NCBI RefSeq assembly: GCF_020911945.1
Contig: NZ_CP087135.1
Span: forward strand, 1,302,001-1,366,000
Source: Flavobacterium galactosidilyticum
GTDB lineage: Bacteria; Bacteroidota; Bacteroidia; Flavobacteriales; Flavobacteriaceae
Direction of reading: 5' to 3'
Length of the DNA stretch: 64,000 nt
In this document: piece after piece, positions 9,760 to 16,071 of the stretch
Position numbering within the stretch: position 1 is the stretch's first letter
Layout of the letters: each line of letters begins with the position of its first letter
Translations under genes and position numbers: made by a program
Notes under the pieces: model-generated
What the model was told of the DNA's origin: nothing
What the model saw: the letters and a program-made list of their open reading frames with translations, nothing else
The model's database searches: none

Positions 9760-10395
9760 ATGCCATTATTCAAGACTATACACTACAACGCTACGACACA
9801 AATTCTAGTTTGGAAGATTACAGAAACTTTCGAAGAATTATTTGATACCGTAGTTTTAAACGAAAACAATAGTATCCGACTTGCCGGAATGAAATCACAA
9901 TTACACCAACGCGCTTTTCTAAGCGTGCGCAAATTGTTTTATTTGGCTGGCTACACTGACTTCGATTTGTATTATGATGAATTTGGAAAACCGCATCTCA
10001 AAGATGGTAAATACATTTCCATTACCCATTCTCATGAGTTTTCAGCAATTATTCTCAGCAACGAAACTGTTGGAATCGATATGGAGTTGCAAAGAGATAA
10101 AATCATTAAAATTGCAGATAAATTCTGTGATTCCGAATTTCAATATTTAACTGATAACGAAGAGTATATTCGGAAACTTACAGTGATTTGGGGCGCTAAA
10201 GAAGCTATTTTTAAAATCCGAAATGAAAAAGGAATAAGTTTCAAAAATCATATCAAAGTCAATTCCTTTGAATTAGAAGCGAATGAAACTGTAGCCGAAT
10301 TGCATTTTGATGATTTAACCAAGGATTTCAAAATCTATTTTGAAGAAATAGAGGGTTTTACTCTTGTTTACGCTTTTCAAGAAATTAAGGATTGA
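9760..10395 (+). CDS. 4'-phosphopantetheinyl transferase superfamily protein
   Basis: Transfers the phosphopantetheine arm of CoA onto acyl- or peptidyl-carrier proteins. The 211-residue length fits the Sfp/AcpT-like class. The Mg-binding pattern is visible: GIDMELQRDK in the middle and WGAKEAIFK about 45 residues later, with ISITHSHEFSAII upstream as the CoA-binding stretch. No carrier protein or biosynthetic cluster is adjacent, so the target (fatty-acid ACP or a secondary pathway) is unknown. The gene sits between two repeat elements and has no obvious TAnnTTTG box. Confidence 0.85.
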   Translation: MPLFKTIHYNATTQILVWKITETFEELFDTVVLNENNSIRLAGMKSQLHQRAFLSVRKLFYLAGYTDFDLYYDEFGKPHLKDGKYISITHSHEFSAIILSNETVGIDMELQRDKIIKIADKFCDSEFQYLTDNEEYIRKLTVIWGAKEAIFKIRNEKGISFKNHIKVNSFELEANETVAELHFDDLTKDFKIYFEEIEGFTLVYAFQEIKD

Positions 10396-10401
10396 TTTTT
10401 T

Positions 10402-10485
10402 GCCGCAAAGGCACAAAGGCTCATTGTCTTTTAGTTTTAAAAAAATCAAGATAATCTTAAATTTTGTGCCTTTGTGCCTTCGTTG
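10402..10485. repeat. Imperfect palindromic repeat with GCAAAGGCACAAAGG core
   Basis: AAGGCACAAAGGC (10408-10420) is the exact inverse of GCCTTTGTGCCTT (10468-10480), separated by a 47-nt AT-rich spacer. The left arm GCCGCAAAGGCACAAAG resembles 9700-9710 and 16097-16120. It fills the gap between two convergent genes and could form a transcript-ending hairpin, though there is no T-run. Confidence 0.6.
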
Positions 10486-10522
10486 CACTATTTCTTATCA
10501 AGTAATCTTCAATTGAAAACAA

Positions 10523-10912
10523 TTACTCTTTTCGTCTGCTTTCAAAAATATTCATAAATAGGAAAGTACTCATCTTTTGAGCTCTGCGTTTTAGAATTTC
10601 AGCATTTTCGCCTATGAACATTTCGTCAATTGTTGCAAACCATAAATTCAGCCAAATTCCAAAAATGTTAGAAGTAATCTTCTGGTCAAATTTTTTATCT
10701 ACTGCATTATGCGCTACAATTGGGTTTCCAGTAAATTTTCGGGCACCAAATATATTCATTTCCCAAAAATCAGTCAATTTATCTAAGTGTTCTTCCCAGT
10801 CTGTAATCGTTTCATTAAAGAAAAAACCAATTTCTGCATCAGCTCTGATCTTAGTATAAAAACGTTCCACAAGAAGTCTGAGGTCAGCGCGGTTTTCAAT
10901 TTCTTTTATCAT
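10523..10912 (-). CDS. Group III truncated haemoglobin
   Basis: A 129-residue haem protein of the 2-on-2 globin fold, group III type. The likely proximal histidine is H68 in NPIVAHNAVDKKF. The B/E-helix region ADAEIGFFFNETITDWEEHLDKLTDFWE is typical of this group. Family members bind O2 and NO, and some are linked to nitrosative stress. The ATG overlaps the stop of the upstream membrane-protein gene (ATGA), indicating one transcript and likely translational coupling. The Crp/Fnr gene just upstream and the palindrome between them suggest direct regulation. Confidence 0.88.
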   Translation of the reverse strand: MIKEIENRADLRLLVERFYTKIRADAEIGFFFNETITDWEEHLDKLTDFWEMNIFGARKFTGNPIVAHNAVDKKFDQKITSNIFGIWLNLWFATIDEMFIGENAEILKRRAQKMSTFLFMNIFESRRKE

Positions 10913-11199
10913 CGGATAATCAAAGTGTTTATAATAATAAAGAATACACTAGAAATTACGCTTAAGATTGTAAGGTTAAAAATAACTTTATGTTTCATCT
11001 GCGCTAAAATGGCGCAGTTTACAAACATGCAAATTAGTACAATTACGCCTAATTGAAACATTTGTATCAAACTTGTTCCATTTCTGAGTATATTCATTGC
11101 TGCTGCAGAGCCTAGACAACTTTGTCCAATAACGATTAAAGTTGAAAAACCAATAAAATTGTTATTGAAATCAGCGAGTGTTTTTTGATATAGTGACAT
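10909..11199 (-). CDS. Small membrane protein co-transcribed with the truncated haemoglobin
   Basis: 96 residues starting MSLYQKTLADFNNNF. The open frame extends further upstream, but the predicted promoter box at 11223-11230 lies inside that extension, so the ATG at 11199 is preferred. Three or four hydrophobic segments are visible (around FIGFSTLIVIGQSCLG, LIQMFQLGVIVLICMFVNCAIL, and FNLTILSVISSVFFIIINTLII), so it is an inner-membrane protein. I do not recognise the family. Its ATGA overlap with the haemoglobin gene suggests a linked role. Confidence 0.7.
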   Translation of the reverse strand: MSLYQKTLADFNNNFIGFSTLIVIGQSCLGSAAAMNILRNGTSLIQMFQLGVIVLICMFVNCAILAQMKHKVIFNLTILSVISSVFFIIINTLIIR

Positions 11200-11222
11200 A
11201 CTAGTTAAATTTTTCGTTACTA

Positions 11223-11230
11223 CAAATTTA
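11223..11230 (-). promoter_or_regulatory. Predicted -7 box for the membrane protein/truncated haemoglobin operon
   Basis: TAAATTTG on the minus strand, 23 bp upstream of the ATG at 11199. With the G at -4 the predicted start of transcription is 11219. The nearest TTG (11245-11247) has a 14-bp spacer, short of the usual 17-23, which fits a promoter needing an activator. Confidence 0.6.
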
Positions 11231-11250
11231 CAGCCACTTACATTCAATTT

Positions 11251-11270
11251 TTTATGACCTACATCATAAA
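11251..11270. promoter_or_regulatory. Candidate Crp/Fnr operator
   Basis: A perfect palindrome TTTATGA-N6-TCATAAA. The 6-nt spacer and TGA/TCA half-sites follow the Crp/Fnr-type operator plan. It lies between the Crp/Fnr gene's stop codon and the truncated-haemoglobin operon, centred at predicted -41.5 of that operon. Confidence 0.62.
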
Positions 11271-11277
11271 GGAAAAA

Positions 11278-11874
11278 TCAACGGTACACTTTTCTATTAA
11301 TGATTTTTAGTTCGCCTTTTTTCTCTAATGTTTTTATGGTTCTGATAACAGTTTCTACGCGAAGACCAGTTAAATCACCCATTTGTTGTCGGGTCAAGTC
11401 GATGTGATAGCCATCTAGTTCTTTTTTAAAATTAAAATAAGTAATCGAATAGTCAAATAATTGTAAAAGACGGTGCTCCGAATCTTGAGTGGAAATCTCT
11501 GCAGCCATAACCGATTTATAATGCAGTCGTTGTGCTAGATTTTCAATCATAATGATGGAAACTTCGGGGTTTTCAGCCATTAGTTTCAGGAAATTAGCTT
11601 TAGAAACACATATTAATTCACAATCCTCTACTGCTTCAGCATTTGCGGGATAGGTTCTGTCTAAAAACAAAGGAGGTTCACCAAAACACTGCTTAACTGT
11701 GAAAAAGCCTTGAATAAATTCCCGACCTTCATCATTGAAATTATTCATTTTTACTGATCCAGAAATGATTTGATAATAATGTGTGGCTAACTTATCCTTC
11801 TCGAAAATGATTTCTGATTTTTTATACAACCTTCTTATGGCATCATATTTTTCGAGTATATCTATTTGAATCAT
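11278..11874 (-). CDS. Crp/Fnr family transcriptional regulator
   Basis: 198 residues: an N-terminal cyclic-nucleotide-binding-like beta roll (about 15-125, with YYQIISGSVKM and AEAVEDCELICVSK) and a C-terminal winged helix (about 145-198) whose recognition helix is TGLRVETVIRTIKTLE. The E-T-V-x-R pattern suits a TGA-type half-site. It lacks the clustered N-terminal cysteines of an Fnr iron-sulfur sensor. The open frame runs 43 codons further up, but a TATCTTTG box at 11909-11916 lies inside that extension, fixing the start at 11874. It is probably the regulator of the adjacent haemoglobin operon. Confidence 0.85.
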   Translation of the reverse strand: MIQIDILEKYDAIRRLYKKSEIIFEKDKLATHYYQIISGSVKMNNFNDEGREFIQGFFTVKQCFGEPPLFLDRTYPANAEAVEDCELICVSKANFLKLMAENPEVSIIMIENLAQRLHYKSVMAAEISTQDSEHRLLQLFDYSITYFNFKKELDGYHIDLTRQQMGDLTGLRVETVIRTIKTLEKKGELKIINRKVYR

Positions 11875-11908
11875 GTGATTTTTAGGGTAAAGTTTCTGAA
11901 TAGTTAAA

Positions 11909-11916
11909 CAAAGATA
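11909..11916 (-). promoter_or_regulatory. Predicted -7 box of the Crp/Fnr gene
   Basis: TATCTTTG on the minus strand, giving a leader of about 31 nt. It excludes the longer start at 12003. Confidence 0.6.
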
Positions 11917-11970
11917 AGTTTTCTTAAAGTAATGCTCACTTTCAAAAAAACGTATACTTTTACGCTGATT

Positions 11971-12708
11971 ATGAAAAGTAAAGTGCAGCACATATACAGC
12001 CAAATACTAGAAGCTAAGGCGAAAAACCATAAGTTATTAGCGGTCTTACTAGATCCAGACAAAATTATTTGGTCTAAAATTGATTATTTAATTGATAGAA
12101 TAAATCGGTCGCCTGCTACTCATGTTTTCATTGGCGGAAGCCACGTAGAAAGTAATAGTACAGATGAATTGATTTTAAAAATAAAACAAAATTGCCTGTT
12201 GCCAATCGTACTTTTTCCGGGAAATCCATCACAAATTTCGAAAGAAGCTGATGGAATTTTATTTCTTTCGCTCCTTTCTGGTAGAAACGCGGATTATTTA
12301 ATAGAACATCAGGTGAAAGCTGCTCCAGTTTTAAAACAATCGCAACTTGAAATTATTTCTACCGGTTATATTCTAATAGAAAGCGGAAGTGAAACTGCGG
12401 TTGAGCGCATCAGTAAAACAAAACCAATTCATAGAGAAAATATAAATTTAGTATTAGCAACTTCTCAAGCTGGCGAAATGCTAGGCAATAAATTAATTTA
12501 TTTGGAAGCGGGAAGTGGCGCTAAACAAGCCGTTCCCTTGAATGTGATTGAGTTAGTTTCTAGAAATATAGAAATTCCCTTAATTGTAGGTGGCGGAATT
12601 GTAAGTTTGCAAGGAATCGAAAATGCTTACAAAGCCGGGGCTGATTTAGTAGTGATTGGAACTGCTTTCGAAAATAATTTGGAATTTTTTAATTTTGATA
12701 AAATATAA
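11971..12708 (+). CDS. Geranylgeranylglyceryl-phosphate synthase family protein (bacterial GGGPS/PcrB type)
   Basis: A TIM-barrel prenyltransferase family that joins an isoprenyl diphosphate to sn-glycerol 1-phosphate through an ether bond. The 245-residue protein shows LLDPDK near the N-terminus, GGSHVES, PGNPSQISKEADGILFLSLLSGRNADYLI, STGYILIESG, YLEAGSGAK and the phosphate-binding VGGGI. The start MKSKVQHIYSQ is chosen because the 13 extra upstream codons overlap the divergent Crp/Fnr promoter region. Family enzymes of Bacteroidota have been shown to make archaeal-type ether-lipid precursors; the chain length is not evident here. The stop is 6 bp before pnuC, so an operon is likely. Confidence 0.88.
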   Translation: MKSKVQHIYSQILEAKAKNHKLLAVLLDPDKIIWSKIDYLIDRINRSPATHVFIGGSHVESNSTDELILKIKQNCLLPIVLFPGNPSQISKEADGILFLSLLSGRNADYLIEHQVKAAPVLKQSQLEIISTGYILIESGSETAVERISKTKPIHRENINLVLATSQAGEMLGNKLIYLEAGSGAKQAVPLNVIELVSRNIEIPLIVGGGIVSLQGIENAYKAGADLVVIGTAFENNLEFFNFDKI

Positions 12709-12714
12709 TCTTGT

Positions 12715-13338
12715 ATGTTTGATTACTTTTTTGCTCAATATCATGATTATCCAGTGCATGAGGTTTGGTTAGAACTTGTTGGTGTGTTTTTTGGACTATG
12801 TAGTGTTTGGTATGCCAAAAAAGACAATATTTTGGTTTTTCCCACGGGATTAATTAGCACCTCCATTTACGCCTATTTGCTTTGGCAGTGGAGCCTTCTA
12901 GGTGATTCAATGATTAATGTTTATTATTTTATAATGAGTATTTACGGTTGGTATCATTGGACACGTAAAAAGGATGATGTAGATGAGTTCCCCATTTCGT
13001 TGATGACTAAAAAAGAGAAAGCAATGGCAGCTATTCTCTTTATAATCACAGTTGTTTTTGTTGTTCTTGTTTATCTTTATTTTAATAAATTTACCAGTTG
13101 GTATTCCTATCTAGACACAATATTAACTGGATTGTTTTTTGTAGGAATGTGGTTGATGGCAAAACGCAAGATTGAAAACTGGATATTTTGGATTGTTGGA
13201 GACCTACTTTCCATCCCACTATATTTGGCAAAGGGATATACTTTTACTAGTTTGCAATATATAGTTTTTACAATTATTGCCGTATATGGCTATTTAGAAT
13301 GGAAAAAAATCTTAAACAACAACAGTCAGCAATTGTGA
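12715..13338 (+). CDS. pnuC: PnuC-family transporter (nicotinamide riboside or thiamine)
   Basis: A 207-residue inner-membrane protein with about seven hydrophobic segments. The C-terminal motif KIENWIFWIVGDLLSIPLYL followed by YGYLEWKK is the PnuC signature. PnuC proteins carry nicotinamide riboside by facilitated diffusion, trapped by a cytoplasmic kinase. The next gene starts with a NadR-like ribosylnicotinamide-kinase domain and overlaps this one by 40 bp, supporting that substrate. However, PnuC homologues in Bacteroidota also carry thiamine (PnuT), and a TPP-riboswitch receptor gene lies 2.5 kb downstream, so the substrate is not settled. Confidence 0.85.
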   Translation: MFDYFFAQYHDYPVHEVWLELVGVFFGLCSVWYAKKDNILVFPTGLISTSIYAYLLWQWSLLGDSMINVYYFIMSIYGWYHWTRKKDDVDEFPISLMTKKEKAMAAILFIITVVFVVLVYLYFNKFTSWYSYLDTILTGLFFVGMWLMAKRKIENWIFWIVGDLLSIPLYLAKGYTFTSLQYIVFTIIAVYGYLEWKKILNNNSQQL

Positions 13339-15422
13339 AAATTGCTTTGTTTGGTCCTGAAAGCACCGGCAAAACGACTTTAGCAAAACAACTCGCTGCA
13401 CATTATGATACGGCTTGGACTCCTGAGTTTGCTAGAGATTATCTTCAGCAAAAATGGGATAAAGAGCAAAAAATATGCGACCTAAGTGATATGCTGCCCA
13501 TTGCGTACGGTCAGGTGCAATTGGAAAATGAAAATTTGGCTGTAGCCAATAAATATCTTTTTTGTGACACTAATTTACTAGTAACAAAGTTGTTTTCGGA
13601 AGTGTATTATAATTATTGTGATCCATTGCTACAGAATGCAGCGCAAGAACATGAATATGATTTATTTTTCCTTACTGATATTGATGTGCCATGGGAAAAA
13701 GATGATTTGCGAGATAAACCAGAAGGAAGGGAATCTATTTTTGCGGTGTTTAAACAATCTTTAATCGATAATAACAAGCCATTTATAACACTTTCTGGAG
13801 ATAAAGAGTTGCGTCTTAAAAAAGCAATTACGATAATTGAAGATTTAGCTAAAGCCAAAACGCTCGGTTTTACGTCGAGGGATTTTGTGCAAATGTACAA
13901 TCACGGGATTTCGGTGGCGGCAATTCAAAAACAGTTAGAATTTTGCAAAAATGGAATTCCTAAAACCTCTTTGGTAGAACCCGCTGTGATAAAGAATGGA
14001 ATTCTAAAGCTTTCCAAAATAGATTTAGAAATTAAAGCTGCCTTTTTCGATAGTAAGAAGGACGCATTAAAACTGTTAAAATTCGTTCCTGCTTCAGGCG
14101 CAGCGACGCGAATGTTTAAGTTTTTGATTGCTTTTTTAGAAGAATTTGACATTGAAAATGATACTATAAACGGATACATCAATAGGAAAAAAGACACTGA
14201 ATTGTCGATGTTTATTATCGCGATGGATAAATTTCCTTTTTTTGATGCAGTTAATGAAAAGTTGCAAGCAGAATATCCTGAATATGATACTTTAACTGAT
14301 GATTATAAAAATTATTACTTTATAAAATTACTACTTTCAACAGTTCATTTTGATTTTGGTAATAAACCAAAAGGTATTTTGCCATTTCATCAGTGTGAAA
14401 ATAAAATCGCTACTCCAATAGAAGAGCATTTGTATGAATGCGGTATTTATGCTAGTTCAGGAGGAAATTCTAATTTGCATTTTACGGTTTCTGAAGCTCA
14501 TCAACAGCAATTTGAAACTATAATAAGCTCGATAAAGAAGAAAGTCGAAATGGAGTCTAATACGACTATTGAAGTTTCGTATTCCTATCAAAACAAAAGT
14601 ACTGATTCATTGACTGTTGATTCAAACAATAAAATATTTCGAGATAAAAATGGTCACTTGGTTTTCAGACCCGGCGGACATGGAGCGCTCATTAAAAATT
14701 TGAATAGGTTAGACGCGGATGTTATTTTTATTAAAAACATTGACAATGTAATGCTTAAAAGCAAAAGAAAAAGTGCATTGTGTAAAAAAGCTTTAGCAGG
14801 AATTCTTGTCGAATTGCAACAGCAAATATTTACGTATTTGAGATTGTTTGATGCTAAAGCTATAAACAATGATGAAGTAGGTGAGGTTACTACTTTTATA
14901 AAAAATAAATTGAGCGTAGAAATCCCTTCGGACTTTGATAGGTGGATAATAGAAAATAAAGTAGACTTTTTCAAAGCCGTTATGAACAAGCCTATACGCG
15001 TTTGTGGAATGGTGAAAAATGAGGGAGAACCTGGTGGAGGACCATTTTGGGTCAGAAACAGTCAGGGATTGGTTTCTTTGCAAATTGTTGAAAGTTCGCA
15101 AGTTGACTTATTTAATGAAGATCAAAAAAACATTCTTAATGCAGCAACACATTTTAATCCTGTTGACCTAGTTTGTGGCACTAAAAACTATAAAAACGAA
15201 CTATTTGACTTGGATCAATTTGTAGATAATACGAGCGGATTTATTGTTGAAAAAACAGTAGCTGGCAAAAATATAAAAGCCTACGAGTTACCGGGATTGT
15301 GGAATGGAGCAATGGCTAATTGGTTGACTATTTTTGTCGAAGTGCCGTTGATTACTTTTAACCCCGTAAAAACAGTTAATGACTTGTTGAAAGCGGCGCA
15401 TCAAAATTCGAAGTTAAAATAA
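13299..15422 (+). CDS. NadR-like P-loop kinase fused to DUF4301
   Basis: 707 residues in two parts. Residues 15-187 form a NadR-type ribosylnicotinamide-kinase domain: Walker A GPESTGKTT (19-27), WTPEFARDYL (40-49), FCDTN (88-92) and the DDLRDKPEGRE lid (135-145). Residues 190-707 are DUF4301, containing VPASGAATRMFK (263-274) and FRPGGHGAL (456-464) followed by FIKNIDNVM. These resemble the GGxGTR and PGGxG...VDN signatures of nucleotide-sugar pyrophosphorylases. No frame break or start codon is seen at the junction, so it is a genuine fusion. It overlaps pnuC by 40 bp; a GTG at 13335 is an alternative start. By its kinase half it should phosphorylate a nucleoside; the DUF4301 role is unknown. 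Confidence 0.8.
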   Translation: MEKNLKQQQSAIVKIALFGPESTGKTTLAKQLAAHYDTAWTPEFARDYLQQKWDKEQKICDLSDMLPIAYGQVQLENENLAVANKYLFCDTNLLVTKLFSEVYYNYCDPLLQNAAQEHEYDLFFLTDIDVPWEKDDLRDKPEGRESIFAVFKQSLIDNNKPFITLSGDKELRLKKAITIIEDLAKAKTLGFTSRDFVQMYNHGISVAAIQKQLEFCKNGIPKTSLVEPAVIKNGILKLSKIDLEIKAAFFDSKKDALKLLKFVPASGAATRMFKFLIAFLEEFDIENDTINGYINRKKDTELSMFIIAMDKFPFFDAVNEKLQAEYPEYDTLTDDYKNYYFIKLLLSTVHFDFGNKPKGILPFHQCENKIATPIEEHLYECGIYASSGGNSNLHFTVSEAHQQQFETIISSIKKKVEMESNTTIEVSYSYQNKSTDSLTVDSNNKIFRDKNGHLVFRPGGHGALIKNLNRLDADVIFIKNIDNVMLKSKRKSALCKKALAGILVELQQQIFTYLRLFDAKAINNDEVGEVTTFIKNKLSVEIPSDFDRWIIENKVDFFKAVMNKPIRVCGMVKNEGEPGGGPFWVRNSQGLVSLQIVESSQVDLFNEDQKNILNAATHFNPVDLVCGTKNYKNELFDLDQFVDNTSGFIVEKTVAGKNIKAYELPGLWNGAMANWLTIFVEVPLITFNPVKTVNDLLKAAHQNSKLK

Positions 15423-15432
15423 TTTGGTGCCA

Positions 15433-15834
15433 ATGGAAATTGAAAAAATTATATCTGAATTAAATTACAAAGCCGTCCGAAGTAGTGGAGCAGGTGGACA
15501 AAATGTGAATAAAGTTTCGTCAAAAGTAGTTTTGAGTTTTGATTTGAGAAATTCTAAATTTCTTTCTGATGATGAAAAGCTGTTATTAGAAACAAATTTG
15601 TCTTCACGACTAACAACTGATTTGGTTTTAATTCTAAATTGTGATGAAGACCGAAGTCAATTTAAAAATAAAGAGATTGTTACAAAGCGTTTTTTAGAAC
15701 TGATGAGAAAAGCTTTAATTGTGCCCAGAATCAGGAAGGAAACTAAGATTCCAAAATCTGCAATCAGAAAGCGGATTAAAAATAAAAAGACTATTTCCGA
15801 AATAAAGAAAACCAGAAAAAAGCCAGATTTTTAA
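15433..15834 (+). CDS. arfB: ArfB-like peptidyl-tRNA hydrolase (ribosome rescue)
   Basis: 133 residues of the class I release-factor fold without a codon-recognition domain. The catalytic GGQ is at 21-23 (SGAGGQNVNKVSSKV), and the C-terminal tail is strongly basic (RKRIKNKKTISEIKKTRKKPDF), as in ArfB/YaeJ, where the tail enters the empty mRNA channel to free stalled ribosomes. The ATG at 15433 is chosen over a TTG nine bases upstream. It follows the kinase-DUF4301 gene by 10 bp and is probably co-transcribed with it, with no obvious functional link. Confidence 0.88.
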   Translation: MEIEKIISELNYKAVRSSGAGGQNVNKVSSKVVLSFDLRNSKFLSDDEKLLLETNLSSRLTTDLVLILNCDEDRSQFKNKEIVTKRFLELMRKALIVPRIRKETKIPKSAIRKRIKNKKTISEIKKTRKKPDF

Positions 15835-15853
15835 TTTTTTTGGAATTTGTATT

Positions 15854-15884
15854 TTGATTTTTGGAATTTTAAGGTTTATCTTTG
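15854..15884 (+). promoter_or_regulatory. Predicted promoter of the TPP-riboswitch transcript
   Basis: TTG (15854-15856), 20-bp spacer, TATCTTTG (15877-15884). Both elements fit the Bacteroidota -33/-7 consensus. Transcription would start near 15888, at the 5' edge of the riboswitch. Confidence 0.65.
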
Positions 15885-15887
15885 CGC

Positions 15888-15966
15888 CGTCTCAAAGGGG
15901 TGCTCTAAATAACGAGCTGAGATCATACCCAACGAACCTGAGCAAGTAATGTTGCTAAGGGAAAAA
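15888..15966 (+). ncRNA. TPP riboswitch (THI element)
   Basis: Conserved blocks of the thiamine-pyrophosphate aptamer appear in order: AGGGGTGCTC, AGCTGAGATCATACCC, CGAACCTGAGCAAGTAATG and TTGCTAAGGGAA. The aptamer lies about 105 bp upstream of the TonB-dependent receptor start. Downstream are a possible ACGACA/TGTCGT stem (15967-15972 with 15999-16004) and a CGTAA/TTACG hairpin ending 1 nt before the ATG (16056-16070), which could hide the start region. Control of translation initiation is inferred. Confidence 0.93.
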
Positions 15967-16071
15967 ACGACACAATCGTAGAGTGCACGCTATAATTTTG
16001 TCGTAAGAAACAATCATTTATTAATTTAACAAAAAGAATAATTCCCCCTTTTATTCGTAATTTTTTTACGG

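Noticed and set aside
11278..11874. Fnr-like oxygen sensor with a [4Fe-4S] cluster
   Set aside because: The N-terminal cysteine cluster is absent; only scattered cysteines are seen.
11875..12003. Longer Crp/Fnr start
   Set aside because: The extension overlaps the divergent GGGPS gene and contains the regulator's own promoter box.
13860..13880. Frameshift or assembly join at the kinase-DUF4301 boundary
   Set aside because: The frame is continuous, linker residues are plausible and no start codon or stop lies at the junction, so a real fusion is the simpler reading.
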